DNA of 64,000 nt, from positions 1,632,721 to 1,696,720 of the forward strand of contig NZ_SJPI01000002.1 of assembly GCF_007859865.1 (NCBI RefSeq), given 5' to 3'. The stretch is from Rubripirellula amarantea. GTDB taxonomy: Bacteria > Planctomycetota > Planctomycetia > Pirellulales > Pirellulaceae. Below, in pieces: positions 8,080-18,206 of this stretch. The translations under genes were made by a program, and so were the position numbers. The notes below the pieces were generated by a model, which was not told the origin of the DNA, made no database searches, and saw only the letters and a list, made by a program, of their open reading frames with translations. Each line of letters begins with the position of its first letter. Within the stretch, counting starts at the first letter, position 1.

Positions 8080-10551
8080 TCACACTTCGGCTTTCAACTC
8101 ATCCAGCAACTCTTGATGTTCATCGAGCCCATCTAACCATTCCGGTAACGAGTAGGGCAACAATTTGACGGGTCGCGCACTTGCGGGTCGTCCACGCTCG
8201 GATCTGAATTCCGGTCCGAATTGAGCTTCCAGCCAAGTGTTCAACATACTGGCACGGTCAACGTCGAATTTTGAGAACTGATCGCTGGCAATTTCCGACA
8301 GAGCGGACTTCGTGAACTTATCCACTAGTCGTTCACTACGCGATTGCTCGACTGAAAGCCACGCCGTTCGATGATTCAACATCTCTGTTCCGGCGAATGT
8401 CTTACCGTGATTGAACCGCTCGGACCACGGCCGCTTCTGGAACAATGCCCACTCGCGGATGATCGCGGTGCGACGCGAATTTTGACGCAGCTCTTCCGAC
8501 GGAATCAGCCTGACGAGCCGCTCGAACGTATCGCTGTTTTGCGAAGTCATCGTCTTGCGTCGCATCCGGACTAGCTGTTCTAGGGCAGCATGTTCAGCCG
8601 GTTCAGAAAATCGCAACAGGGTCGCGATGCCTTCACGGCCTTCAACGATAAGCTGCCTTGAACGCTTGGACCAATCCAACAGCACCTCAACAGCCACGTT
8701 GGTCGTTTCCTCAACGCCGCTGAGTTTATCCAATTCAAGAGTGCCATTAGCGTCCCTCTTGTTCAAACGAGAAGTCGAGTTGAGATACTCAAGCACTTCA
8801 GAAAGCGAAACGTATGTTCCCATCGGATCGTAACCAGACAACTCTCTTTTTAGGTTTGCCGAAAACTTGACCCAATCGCGAGACGAAAACCCTGTCGCTA
8901 GTGAATACGTCGTGTCGCGACTGGTCAGCAACGCCATCGGGGAAAGTTCGCTCGACCAACTTCTATCAAGTCGAAGACTCGTTACCTGGTCGACATTCGG
9001 GGGAACCTTTGCAAACATGGATTCGCGCCACTGGATGTCCATCGCTGGCAGGGTTAGATAGCGATGCGAAAAGGTAAACAGAAACGGCAACCCAATGGCA
9101 ATCGCAAGGTAGCCGAGGCTGCGACCATAGAATCCTTGGTCCATCGTTCCGTCCAGCCAGCGTCGACATAGTCGCCAAGACGCAAACATCATCACGGGCA
9201 CGATGGCACCCACGGTCACAATGTAGTCGGGATAGATCTCAAAGAACCAAGCCACGATACCGGGCAAGATCGACAGGACAACCAATGAAGCAAAGAAGCT
9301 AAGCACCGGTCTCTTCATCAACATCGAAATAAAAACCGCGATCGACCATCCCGCGACCAAGCAAACGACAGCCATCGCTTGATCGTAAGCCTGAATGCCG
9401 GGCCTTTGCGTGACGTGAACACACGCCCATGTGGGAATCACTGCCGCGAACAGAAACCCCGCGGATACCACCACCCGTGTCCACCACACCTTTGTCGGTG
9501 AGATCCCTCGGTCAGCGAAAAACGCACATTGCCGTTTGACTGAATCGCCGTAGAACGTCATCGCACCAAGGGACGTGTACGACAACGCCATCGCGATTAC
9601 TGCAAAAGGTGTGGCCGCCGCACTTCGATGGCTCCAATCGTCAATCTCAAAAACCATGACGGCAAGAGCGGCAATCCAGATGACAATGACACTGGTGATC
9701 CCAATCGGAAACGTCTGTCGTATTTGTTGCCACAGCAAAGCAGCATTTACCGATGGTCTGCTCAGCAAAGCCTGCGACGGAGGTCGATATGCATTCTCGG
9801 GCGATGCGAATGCGTCGACGACTCGCGATCTAGATTCGGCAACGCAAAGACGTCGACGTCCAAGCCAAAAAATCAGTGCCAAAAGTGCTACCGAGATCAT
9901 GACGTTACTGACGACTAGCAATAGCGTCGATCCAACGCCTTGGTTCATGGTCATGTTGCTAACCACAGCTAAGAACCAAATCGCAAACGGGAACGTGGCA
10001 AAAAGTGCCACGATGCCTGAAATTGGCGAACGAAATAGAAACGAAGTGATAAATCCCAGCATCAGCACAACGAAGCTGACATACGTGTAGGCGACACCAA
10101 CCTTTAGCAGCAGACCGAACGAACTATCCAATTCGACCTGTTGTGGTATCCGATCCGCCAAGACGTATTGCAGCCCCAGCATCAACGTTGCAGCGATCCA
10201 CGTGATCAACAACCAAACCGCCGACACAACGAGCTTGCTCGTGATAACGTAGTGCCACTTGACCGGCAAACCTCGCATCCACGCCAGCGTTCCGTTTTCC
10301 TCTTCCGTTCCCACCAACATCGCCGCCGCTCCGATCGCGAAGACGAATGGCAACATGAACCAGATCGCAAAACTGGCAAACAAGTTCGCCGCCGGTGCTT
10401 CGCTGGTCGCGATTGAAAGGGGATAGGCGATCAAGTTGAACAGAAACACGCCTGCAAGTATCGCGATTCCTAATGATCGAATTAGCCGCTCGTCCTTCCA
10501 TGCCAGCGACATGTATTGAGCGCGTCGCGAATCGAAACTCTGGCTACTCAT
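8080..10551 (-). CDS. ABC-2 type transporter permease
   Basis: The 823-aa membrane protein has two six-helix-like blocks. The first covers about residues 25-230 and the second about residues 280-490. The last 300 or so residues are mostly soluble and charged. The N-terminal block, with GTEEENGTLAWMRGLPV, resembles the ABC2 membrane family. It overlaps the upstream ATPase gene by 4 bases, so both are made together and should form one exporter or membrane-remodelling complex. The substrate cannot be read from sequence. The long C-terminal extension is unusual for ABC-2 permeases. Confidence 0.8.
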   Translation of the reverse strand: MSSQSFDSRRAQYMSLAWKDERLIRSLGIAILAGVFLFNLIAYPLSIATSEAPAANLFASFAIWFMLPFVFAIGAAAMLVGTEEENGTLAWMRGLPVKWHYVITSKLVVSAVWLLITWIAATLMLGLQYVLADRIPQQVELDSSFGLLLKVGVAYTYVSFVVLMLGFITSFLFRSPISGIVALFATFPFAIWFLAVVSNMTMNQGVGSTLLLVVSNVMISVALLALIFWLGRRRLCVAESRSRVVDAFASPENAYRPPSQALLSRPSVNAALLWQQIRQTFPIGITSVIVIWIAALAVMVFEIDDWSHRSAAATPFAVIAMALSYTSLGAMTFYGDSVKRQCAFFADRGISPTKVWWTRVVVSAGFLFAAVIPTWACVHVTQRPGIQAYDQAMAVVCLVAGWSIAVFISMLMKRPVLSFFASLVVLSILPGIVAWFFEIYPDYIVTVGAIVPVMMFASWRLCRRWLDGTMDQGFYGRSLGYLAIAIGLPFLFTFSHRYLTLPAMDIQWRESMFAKVPPNVDQVTSLRLDRSWSSELSPMALLTSRDTTYSLATGFSSRDWVKFSANLKRELSGYDPMGTYVSLSEVLEYLNSTSRLNKRDANGTLELDKLSGVEETTNVAVEVLLDWSKRSRQLIVEGREGIATLLRFSEPAEHAALEQLVRMRRKTMTSQNSDTFERLVRLIPSEELRQNSRRTAIIREWALFQKRPWSERFNHGKTFAGTEMLNHRTAWLSVEQSRSERLVDKFTKSALSEIASDQFSKFDVDRASMLNTWLEAQFGPEFRSERGRPASARPVKLLPYSLPEWLDGLDEHQELLDELKAEV

Positions 10552-11501
10552 GATGCAACCTCCTGAGTACGAGATTCATCGTGATAGGAACGAGGCCGCG
10601 TGGCGCGATGATCACAAACTGCGACAAAGATATCTTCGAGTGTCGGTGAAGTGACCACCACATGAGCAAAACAGGGCTGGTTTCGGAATCCGTCCATTGC
10701 CTGGTCATCGAGGTTCATGACCACCCATCGAATCTGCCTCGCGTTGGAAGCCTCGGTCAGCACATTGCCCGGTGGCAAGGGATACGCCGCATCCGAATGG
10801 TCAAGCGTCGCGGTGACGATGCAAGTTGACGATTTCAAGTCTTCTAAACGTTGAACGATTTTTACTTTGCCGGCGTGAACGATGGCGACCCAATCCGCAA
10901 CCCGCTCCACTTCGCTGATTTGGTGGCTCGACAACAAAACAGTCCGTCCTGAGGCAGCCCGCTTCACCATCGACTCTAAAAAATGTCGGCGCACCATCGG
11001 ATCGAGCCCACTGGTGGGTTCATCCAGGATCAATAGTTCGGGATCGTGAGCCGTGGCTAGCGCAAGTGCCACCTTCGCTCGCTGCCCTTTGCTGAGTGAT
11101 TTGATTTTGATTCCTGTGGGAACATCAAACTCGGCCAGCAGAGACAAATACGCTTCGGGAAATCCGGGTCCATAGAATGCGGACGTAAACCATCCAATCT
11201 CTTCTGGTTTCATCCATTCGTACAACGCCGGCGAGTCCGAGACGTATCCGATTCTGCGACGAATCTCTAGAGATTGTTGCTCGCAGTTCATCCCCAGAAC
11301 CGTTGCCGTCCCGGAATCGGGTTTAAGATATCCCGTCAAGATGCGTATCATCGTCGTCTTACCCGCTCCGTTCTCGCCAAGCACAGCGAACACAGTCCCG
11401 GCGGGCACCTCCAACGTCGCGTGACTCAGGGCTTCCTTGGAACCATAACGCTTCGAGATCTGATCGAGCTTGATGACGGTCATTGAGGTGTCAGCATTCA
11501 T
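10548..11501 (-). CDS. ABC transporter ATP-binding protein
   Basis: The 317-aa ATPase shows all nucleotide-binding motifs: Walker A GENGAGKTT (residues 42-50), signature LSKGQRAKVALA, Walker B LLILDEPTSGLDP, and the switch His in LLSSHQISEVE. The C-terminal 90 residues are the accessory region usual for ABC-2 drug, lipid or antibiotic exporters. Its gene overlaps both the regulator upstream and the permease downstream by 4 bases. This is the arrangement of YtrA-type operons that respond to cell-envelope stress. Confidence 0.9.
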   Translation of the reverse strand: MNADTSMTVIKLDQISKRYGSKEALSHATLEVPAGTVFAVLGENGAGKTTMIRILTGYLKPDSGTATVLGMNCEQQSLEIRRRIGYVSDSPALYEWMKPEEIGWFTSAFYGPGFPEAYLSLLAEFDVPTGIKIKSLSKGQRAKVALALATAHDPELLILDEPTSGLDPMVRRHFLESMVKRAASGRTVLLSSHQISEVERVADWVAIVHAGKVKIVQRLEDLKSSTCIVTATLDHSDAAYPLPPGNVLTEASNARQIRWVVMNLDDQAMDGFRNQPCFAHVVVTSPTLEDIFVAVCDHRATRPRSYHDESRTQEVAS

Positions 11502-11896
11502 GAACTCGCTCCATTGTTGGAAACTCGTTTGGCCAATTCCGATTCAAACTGTTCGCGAATGTCATCGGCTGACATTCCACCTGCGATCGCGTCATCGAGC
11601 ACCCTGCACAGGGCATCACCGACAATCGTGTTACGGGCTTTGGTGCAACGAGAGACCGCATCACGGCGAACCGTCAGCCCGCGTCCCCGCAATGGCTCCA
11701 GCACAAGATCCGCCTGCAACTGAGTGTAAGCCCGAGCAATCGTGTTGGGGTTGATCGCTAAATCCGCCGCCAATTGCCGGACGCTTGGAACCATTTGGCC
11801 ACCGACTAGCGTTCCGTCGGCGACCGCCAACTTAACTTGGCGGACAAGCTGTTCGTAAATCGGGACTTCGTCAGACGGGTCGATTGAAAAAAACAT
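11498..11896 (-). CDS. GntR-family regulator, YtrA subfamily
   Basis: The 132-aa protein has an N-terminal winged helix (YEQLVRQVKLAVADG, VPSVRQLAADLAINPNTI, AYTQLQ) and a short C-terminal helical tail. That size and the absence of a large effector domain fit the YtrA subfamily, which usually represses its own ABC-exporter operon. A good Shine-Dalgarno (AGGAGG) sits 6 bases before the ATG. The inverted repeat at 11919-11938 lies directly upstream and is the likely operator. Autorepression is inferred from context. Confidence 0.88.
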   Translation of the reverse strand: MFFSIDPSDEVPIYEQLVRQVKLAVADGTLVGGQMVPSVRQLAADLAINPNTIARAYTQLQADLVLEPLRGRGLTVRRDAVSRCTKARNTIVGDALCRVLDDAIAGGMSADDIREQFESELAKRVSNNGASS

Positions 11897-11918
11897 CCGT
11901 CGGCCTCCTCACGGCTGG

Positions 11919-11938
11919 TGTACTGCCGTAATGGTACA
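11919..11938. promoter_or_regulatory. Candidate operator of the GntR/ABC operon
   Basis: An inverted repeat TGTAC-N10-GTACA lies 23 bases before the start codon of the GntR-type regulator gene. YtrA-type regulators bind spaced palindromes in their own promoters, so this is a plausible autoregulatory site. The half-sites are only 5 bp, so chance is possible. Confidence 0.4.
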
Positions 11939-12068
11939 GCAGTTCGTCAGCGAGTCAAGTAAAAAGACCAGGCCTCAGCGAAGAATGTTTTCTTGGTTAG
12001 GATGGTGACTTGATCTCCTTCCAACCGGTTCCGTTTGTTTCTTCCTCCCCACCATTCGCCGGTGCACT

Positions 12069-14459
12069 ATGCAGCTTCGCTTCTTGTTTCTTGGATTGTT
12101 GTTGATGGCTTCGACGTCGGCCTGCGTCGCGCAAGTCCTGCCCAATGAAAAGCACGGCGATTCACAGGACAAGTTTTTCCAAATCGAATCTTGGTTGCCG
12201 ACGCCAAGCAATACTCGAACCGCTTCGGGTGCGCCCGGGCCGGACTATTGGCAACAGCGTGCCGACTACGAGATTGACGTCACCCTTGATGACCAGGACC
12301 AAGCGATCCGCGGCTCTGCGAAGATTCTTTATCACAACCACTCGCCGCATGCACTTAGCTACCTTTGGATTCAACTTGACCAAAACCGCTTCCGTTCTGG
12401 TTCTGATTCAGTTCTATCAACGCCGGCTCCGAAACTGAGTCCCAAGATTCTCTTTCGCGACATCGGCAACATCCTGGCTCAGGAAGTCTTCGAAGGCGGA
12501 TTCAAAGTCAGTAAGGTCGTCGATGATCAAGGCCAGGAATTACCGCACATCGTCAACCAGACCATGATGCGTATTGACTTGCCATCGCCCATCAATCCAG
12601 GTCAGTCGTATGCGATGCAAATTGATTACTCGTACAACATTGTGGACGCCAAAGTCATGTGGGCGAGGGCGGGTTACGAGTATTTCGAGAAGGACAAGAA
12701 CTACATCTACGAAATCGCCCAGTGGTATCCACGCGTTGTTGCCTACACCGACTACACCGGTTGGCAGCACAAACAATTCTTGGGTCGTGGCGAATTCACA
12801 TTGGAACTTGGCGACTACCTCGTTCGCATCACCGCCCCCAAGGACATGGTGGTCGCGGCGACGGGAGTGCTCCAGAACAGCAGTGACGTGCTTGAACAAA
12901 CATGGCTTAACCGTTTAGCCGAAGCTCGTGTATCCGACGAACCGATGTTCATCATTACGCCGGAAGAAGCGAAGGAGAACGAGAGCAACCACTCTCGCCG
13001 AACCAAGACATGGATTTTTTCGGCGCGAAACGTTCGTGATTTCGCGTTCGCTGCGAGTCGAAAATTTGCGTGGGACGCAATGGGCGTCAACGTGGGCGAT
13101 CAAACGGTGATGGCGATGTCGTATTTCCCCAACGAAGCCGAACCGTTGTGGAGCAAATATTCCACGCATGCGATTGCTCACACTTTGGAAGTCTATGGAA
13201 AGTTCTCGTTTGACTATCCTTACCCTACCGCGATCAGCGTCAATGGACCGGTGTACGGCATGGAGTACCCGATGATTTGTTTCAACAGTCCACGGCCCGA
13301 GGACGACGGTACGTATAGCAAGTCAACAAAGTACGGACTGATCTCGGTAATCATTCACGAAGTTGGCCACAACTTTTTTCCGATGATCGTCAATAGCGAC
13401 GAACGTCAATGGACATGGATGGATGAAGGTCTCAATACGTTTCTGCAGTACCTAGCCGAGCAAGAATGGGAAGAAGACTATCCCTCGAATCGCGGAGAGC
13501 CAGCGAAAATTGTGCCTTTCATGCGAGGCGGTGGCCAACGCCCGATCATGACCGGGAGCGAAGAAATACTGCAGTTTGGAAACAACGCTTACGGCAAACC
13601 TGCCACCGCGTTGAACATCCTTCGCGAAACGATTCTGGGCCGTGAACTGTTCGACTTCGCCTTTCGCGAATACGCCAGGCGTTGGAAATTTAAGCGACCG
13701 ACCCCCAGTGATTTTTTCCGCACGATGGAAGACGCTTCGGGCACTGACTTGGACTGGTTTTGGCGGGGTTGGTTCTACAGCACCGATCATGTCGATATCG
13801 CCATCAAAGACGTCGAACTTTTCCAAATTGATGATGGTGACCCCGAGAAACAGGCGGAACGGGATCGCAAAGAACGCAGCGAAGAACCGGAATCCATTAG
13901 CAGCAAACGCAACGCTGATCTGCCTAAACGATCCGATTGGTATCCGGGCCTCAAGGACTTCTACAATAGCGCCGAGTACGATGAGTATGCGATCGAGGAA
14001 AAGGACCGCAAGTCGTTTCAAGAGTTCCTTGACGGACTTGATTCACGCGAACGGGCAACACTACGACGAACCACTAATTTCTACGTCGCTTCCTTCGAGA
14101 ACGTAGGTGGACTCGTCATGCCAATCTTGTTGCGGATTCACTACAACGACAACACTCACGAAACGATGCGAATTCCTGCTCAAATTTGGCGGCGAAATAG
14201 CAAGAAGGTCAAGAAGCTAATCATCACCGACAAGCAGATCACGCGGCTAGAGCTGGACCCTGATTTGGAAACCGCTGATACCGAGACATCGAACAACCAA
14301 TGGCCACCGAAGATCGAATCGAGTCGCTTCAAGTTGTACAAGACCGAACTGAAGAAGAATCCGATGCAAAAGGCGTCAGACCAGAAAGCAGACAGTCGAA
14401 GTTCTGATACCGGCCCCACGGGCAACCAATCACAAAAGGATCGCCCAGCCAACCGGTAG
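12069..14459 (+). CDS. M1-family metallopeptidase (secreted aminopeptidase-like)
   Basis: The 796-aa product has a signal peptide (hydrophobic to about residue 18, then CVAQ). An N-terminal beta domain containing YEIDVTLDDQ is followed by the gluzincin catalytic domain. The zinc site is H430-E-V-G-H434 with the second Glu in the WMDEGLNTFLQ block, as in M1 peptidases. The usual GxMEN exopeptidase loop appears as YGMEYPMI, so the N-terminus-binding Glu is present in altered surroundings. A charged Lys/Glu-rich C-terminal extension (from about residue 595) is outside the usual family core. It stands alone, divergent from the ABC operon. Confidence 0.88.
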   Translation: MQLRFLFLGLLLMASTSACVAQVLPNEKHGDSQDKFFQIESWLPTPSNTRTASGAPGPDYWQQRADYEIDVTLDDQDQAIRGSAKILYHNHSPHALSYLWIQLDQNRFRSGSDSVLSTPAPKLSPKILFRDIGNILAQEVFEGGFKVSKVVDDQGQELPHIVNQTMMRIDLPSPINPGQSYAMQIDYSYNIVDAKVMWARAGYEYFEKDKNYIYEIAQWYPRVVAYTDYTGWQHKQFLGRGEFTLELGDYLVRITAPKDMVVAATGVLQNSSDVLEQTWLNRLAEARVSDEPMFIITPEEAKENESNHSRRTKTWIFSARNVRDFAFAASRKFAWDAMGVNVGDQTVMAMSYFPNEAEPLWSKYSTHAIAHTLEVYGKFSFDYPYPTAISVNGPVYGMEYPMICFNSPRPEDDGTYSKSTKYGLISVIIHEVGHNFFPMIVNSDERQWTWMDEGLNTFLQYLAEQEWEEDYPSNRGEPAKIVPFMRGGGQRPIMTGSEEILQFGNNAYGKPATALNILRETILGRELFDFAFREYARRWKFKRPTPSDFFRTMEDASGTDLDWFWRGWFYSTDHVDIAIKDVELFQIDDGDPEKQAERDRKERSEEPESISSKRNADLPKRSDWYPGLKDFYNSAEYDEYAIEEKDRKSFQEFLDGLDSRERATLRRTTNFYVASFENVGGLVMPILLRIHYNDNTHETMRIPAQIWRRNSKKVKKLIITDKQITRLELDPDLETADTETSNNQWPPKIESSRFKLYKTELKKNPMQKASDQKADSRSSDTGPTGNQSQKDRPANR

Positions 14460-14477
14460 AAAGAAACAAGTGACGAG

Positions 14478-16799
14478 TTAACCTTCGCAGCGTTTGACGT
14501 CGCCCATTAGGTAGCACTTAAGGCTATTGATAACCTGGTTGAAGCAGGTTGAGACCTCACGGTTGCGACGATCACGGTTGCGAATCGGAGTCAAATGCAC
14601 GTGCACATTGGTGTGACTAACCACTGCTTTCTTCACGGATCGAGTGTCACTGCTGGCGCGTTCGACATTGGCATCGGACAAGGTCAATTGAACCTGAATC
14701 GCGATTTGCTGGTCCGCTCGGCGACGCCCACCCTTGGTGTAGTACGCGTTCACCTTCATCGCGAGTTGGTTTTCTTTGACGCTGATGATTTCGGCACCAT
14801 GGTCAGCGATGAAGCCGCGAAGCTTCTCGATTGCCAAATCAACCGGAACCGGCGTGATGATGTCAAACTCCCCATGCTGGGCCGGAGTGGAGGCTCCCAA
14901 CCATTGCAGCCACCCGAACTTGCCAGCATCATCTTGCGCGACTCGTTCGACTTTATTGCCAGCACCCAACTGAATCACGCGGTTGCGTCCGTTGTCTTTT
15001 GCCTTCAAAAGAGCTCGGTCAGCACGTGCCAACACAGACTCGGGTGTATCACCCGGTTGAAACTCCGTGACCCCGAAACTGGCAGTAACGGATTCATCGT
15101 TGAGGCTCGCTAAAGGAGTCTTTTCAAGAGCAGCCCGAATTGCTTCGGCTCGCTGGGACGCTGTCGCGTTGTCGCAGTTCGGGGTCAGCAATAAGAACTC
15201 TTCGCCGCCATAGCGAGCGACTAAATCGCCATCACGGCTGTGCATCTTCAGAACGGCCGCGAAGCTTTTGAGAGCTTCGTCGCCTGCCGGGTGACCGTGA
15301 ACATCGTTGACACTCTTGAAGTGATCAATGTCGCAAATAATAAGGCTAAAGCTAGACTTGCCGAGCGTGGCTTTGCGAGTCGCGGCTTCAAGTCTATCGT
15401 CGAAATGCGAACGATTGGCCACTTGAGTTAGCGGATCCATCGTTGACTTCTTATGCAGCGTTTCCAACTGTCGTTGCAATGTTTTCTGGTCCGACATATC
15501 ACGAACGATCGTGACCGTCCCGTAAACGCCTGGCTGCAGTCCCATGACGGGAGCCACCGTCAAATGCACCGGAGTCGGGTCGTTTCCGGGTTGCTCGATC
15601 AGCATCGCTTGCTTGACCACCGAGTTGCTTCGCAAACAAGCTTCAACGAGGCAGGCTTCATCGTCCTTGTTATCACCGGGCTGTCGTAGTCGCAGTGATT
15701 CATGGGCCCAGCGTTTTCCGACGATGGCGGATGATGGGATGCCGGTCATCGCTTCCATGCCATGATTCCATTCCGTGATGACTCCCTCGGCATCGGTGAA
15801 CACGACGCCATCGCTCATGTTGCCGAGCAGTTGTTGGTAGTACAGCGATTCGCGTCGAACGACTTGTTTCGACGGTGTGGCTGCCTTGGGTGGTCCTGTC
15901 CAAAGGGTGTCTTTGTTTGATTGATCGAGACCCTTGAGCCATCGATTGACTACGCAACCCTGCAGGATCTCGGGGCGTTCTTCGAGCATTCGACTGAAGT
16001 CGAGCACCAATTCAGGATCGAACTGCGTCCTGCTACTGTTGATCAATTCTTCGATCGCACGTTCACGGCTGAGCGCGGGTCGATAGACGGTGTCCGTCGT
16101 CATCGAGTCAAACGCGTCGACGATCGCGAGCATTCGTGATCCAAATGGGATCGCGTCGCCGCGAGGACCTTCGCCATGACGCCGACTCTCGTACCATGCA
16201 TTGGCGTGCAAGACGATATCCAACAATTCGTTGTCGCTGGTGCATCCTCTTAAAATTTCTACGCCGAGAGGCGGATTGAGCTCCATCGACATTTGTTCAT
16301 CGACGGACAACTTGCCGGGTTTACGCAAGATTCGATCAGGGATGCCAATCTTGCCAAGGTCATGTAGTAACGCGGCGACCTCAATACGGTCGCGTGTCTC
16401 GTCATCGAGCTTCATCCTTTCGGCCCAAGCCGAACACGACAACGCGACCCGCAAACAGTGCGCAGCGGTCGCGGCGTGCTTGGTTCGAAGCGCATAAAAG
16501 AGCGAAGTCGCGATGCCCAGTCGCACCACAGCTAAATGATTCTCGAAACGAACATCATCTGGCGAGTAAGAGAACGACTCGGTCCGAGGTGCGGATTCTT
16601 GCAGTCCGGCGAGCAACTTGCCTACCCGCTGACGGCCTTCCTCAATCGCCAAAATCGGATCCATCGTTTCATCGAGACCCACGCTGGGATTTTTGTCACC
16701 ACGCATGTCGGCGGTCGTGATCACGACGGCATCCGACGACGTCTGAATACCCTCTGACGAGGGGAATGCAGTAGCGTTTGGAAGGTTGGTACTGGTCAT
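14478..16799 (-). CDS. Hybrid HD-GYP-like / PAS / GGDEF signalling protein
   Basis: The 773-aa cytoplasmic protein has, in order, an HD phosphohydrolase domain (LLHDLGK, H146-D147), a PAS domain (about residues 325-430), a GGDEF domain (GGEEF near residue 531) and an unfamiliar 150-residue C-terminus. The GGEEF signature and the inhibitory RxxD site (RDGD, five residues before it) are intact, so diguanylate cyclase activity and product inhibition are expected. The HD part resembles HD-GYP but has HGEGPRG where GYP is usual, so c-di-GMP hydrolysis is uncertain. The C-terminal part includes VPVDLAIEKLRGFI and AMKVNAYYTKGG. It may sense or bind a partner. Confidence 0.85.
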   Translation of the reverse strand: MTSTNLPNATAFPSSEGIQTSSDAVVITTADMRGDKNPSVGLDETMDPILAIEEGRQRVGKLLAGLQESAPRTESFSYSPDDVRFENHLAVVRLGIATSLFYALRTKHAATAAHCLRVALSCSAWAERMKLDDETRDRIEVAALLHDLGKIGIPDRILRKPGKLSVDEQMSMELNPPLGVEILRGCTSDNELLDIVLHANAWYESRRHGEGPRGDAIPFGSRMLAIVDAFDSMTTDTVYRPALSRERAIEELINSSRTQFDPELVLDFSRMLEERPEILQGCVVNRWLKGLDQSNKDTLWTGPPKAATPSKQVVRRESLYYQQLLGNMSDGVVFTDAEGVITEWNHGMEAMTGIPSSAIVGKRWAHESLRLRQPGDNKDDEACLVEACLRSNSVVKQAMLIEQPGNDPTPVHLTVAPVMGLQPGVYGTVTIVRDMSDQKTLQRQLETLHKKSTMDPLTQVANRSHFDDRLEAATRKATLGKSSFSLIICDIDHFKSVNDVHGHPAGDEALKSFAAVLKMHSRDGDLVARYGGEEFLLLTPNCDNATASQRAEAIRAALEKTPLASLNDESVTASFGVTEFQPGDTPESVLARADRALLKAKDNGRNRVIQLGAGNKVERVAQDDAGKFGWLQWLGASTPAQHGEFDIITPVPVDLAIEKLRGFIADHGAEIISVKENQLAMKVNAYYTKGGRRRADQQIAIQVQLTLSDANVERASSDTRSVKKAVVSHTNVHVHLTPIRNRDRRNREVSTCFNQVINSLKCYLMGDVKRCEG

Positions 16800-17304
16800 A
16801 CTGGACTCTTATGTCCGGGCGAAAGTAGATAAGTTGCCTAATGGAAAAACCTAGGTCACAAAACCGACCTGGTCAAAAGAAGAGTCATCAAATTGGCTAC
16901 ATCTGTGCGAAATGAGGTTTGCGACGGACGGGAGCCCCTCAAAGAAGCTTCTTTGCCTTTGTTTGTCGCAAGAATGCTTGCGAATCTCGAACTCCCTACC
17001 TAGGATGCGATTGGTAGGATGCCTGGTTTTCAGGCGTTATGTTCGAACGCAGCTCACTTGAAATCGCGGCCTTGGAACTCATCACGGCGACTTTGATTGC
17101 TTGTTGAGTCAGCTCGGTCGTGCGAATTCAGAGTTCAGTGGCGTGCAAACGATAACGCACCATTTCGACACCGCGTTCGTATCAACCTTGTCGCTTTCAT
17201 TTCGGGGCCATGGTTATCACGAAACTACTCGGGAAGGGAAAACACAGCTCGTTTCGTAGTCTTCCTGCGCAACGCCACTTTTCACCACGATTGGTAGTCT
17301 TCGA
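16800..17304. other. 505-bp divergent intergenic region with palindromes
   Basis: No convincing gene is seen between the divergent GGDEF and sigma-factor genes. The stretch holds a perfect 16-bp palindrome (CAAAGAAGCTTCTTTG, 16940-16955) enclosed by a longer TTGCGAC / GTCGCAA pairing, then a small GCAAG-AATG-CTTGC hairpin. It presumably carries both promoters. I did not recognise a c-di-GMP riboswitch consensus. Confidence 0.5.
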
Positions 17305-17904
17305 GTGAGTCTTTCTGAGGTTGATCGTCAACTCTTACAACGATGCTTGGACCGTGGTCCGCGCGCGTGGCAGGACTTTATCGATCGCTTTCTCGGACTG
17401 GTGGTGCACGTGGCCAATCACACCGCTCGATCGCGCGGATTGATGATTGACCAAGCGACTCGCGACGACCTAGTGGCGGAAGTGTTCTTGGCATTGGTGG
17501 CCGACGACTTCGGCGTCTTGCGCCGCTTTCGTCGCAGTTGTTCGCTAGCCACTTATTTGACGGTCATTTCGCGACGAGTGATTGTGAGACGATTGATGGA
17601 ATCGGCTCGTGGTCCCGGATCGCAATCCCGCAACGGCGCGACACCACCACCTTCAGTACATCACAATCGCGTCAGTGATGTGTCGGACGGCGTTACCGAT
17701 TCCGTCCCGGATCGAATTGCTGATCGCGAAGAGGTCGAACAACTGATGCTTCGACTTGATCCGCAGGAAGCCAGCATCGTGCGAATGTTTCATTTAGAAG
17801 GCAAATCTTACAGCGAAATCAGTAGTCTGCTGGGGTTGAGCGAAAACAGCATCGGTCCAGTGCTTTCGCGAGCTCGCGACAAGATGCGAAACGGTCGCGG
17901 CTAG
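17305..17904 (+). CDS. ECF-type RNA polymerase sigma factor
   Basis: The 199-aa protein has sigma region 2 (about residues 10-95, with RDDLVAEVFLALVADD and LATYLTVISRRVIVRR) and region 4 (about 140-195, with HLEGKSYSEISSLLGLSENS, an HTH). The linker between them is short and polar, as in extracytoplasmic-function sigma factors that lack region 3. The start is a GTG; an upstream ATG in frame was not found. There is no anti-sigma gene next to it, so its control is unclear; planctomycetes encode many such orphan sigma factors. Confidence 0.85.
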   Translation: MSLSEVDRQLLQRCLDRGPRAWQDFIDRFLGLVVHVANHTARSRGLMIDQATRDDLVAEVFLALVADDFGVLRRFRRSCSLATYLTVISRRVIVRRLMESARGPGSQSRNGATPPPSVHHNRVSDVSDGVTDSVPDRIADREEVEQLMLRLDPQEASIVRMFHLEGKSYSEISSLLGLSENSIGPVLSRARDKMRNGRG

Positions 17905-18206
17905 AAAGTCGCAATCGTTGGGTCCGAACGCAAAGTCAAAAGATTTGACCCGAAAGCAGACAATCGCCAGTGTGTTCGACTTGCTTCGCCAAACACCGGT
18001 GCCATTGATTCGCTGATAGCGGTTTCGTAGTTGGCACTCTTGCAGACTGCAATCAGACTGCGATGTCTTCAATCGCAGTCTTGATTGGTACGTGTTGCGA
18101 GGCTGACTTTCTGCTGCGTCGACCATCACATTGAAAGCGTGATTCGACTCGAGTTGACTCGAGTTGCCGGGAGTTGACTCTGATACCGCCAACAATGAAC
18201 CGGATC
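17905..18206. other. Intergenic region, convergent
   Basis: About 300 bases separate the 3' ends of the sigma-factor gene and clpS. A GACTCGAGTTGACTCGAGTTG tandem-like stretch lies near 18150-18180, but no stem with a T-tract and no coding sequence could be supported. Confidence 0.4.

Noticed and set aside
16920-16985. Possible c-di-GMP riboswitch before the GGDEF gene
   Set aside because: Palindromes are present but the conserved riboswitch core sequences were not found.
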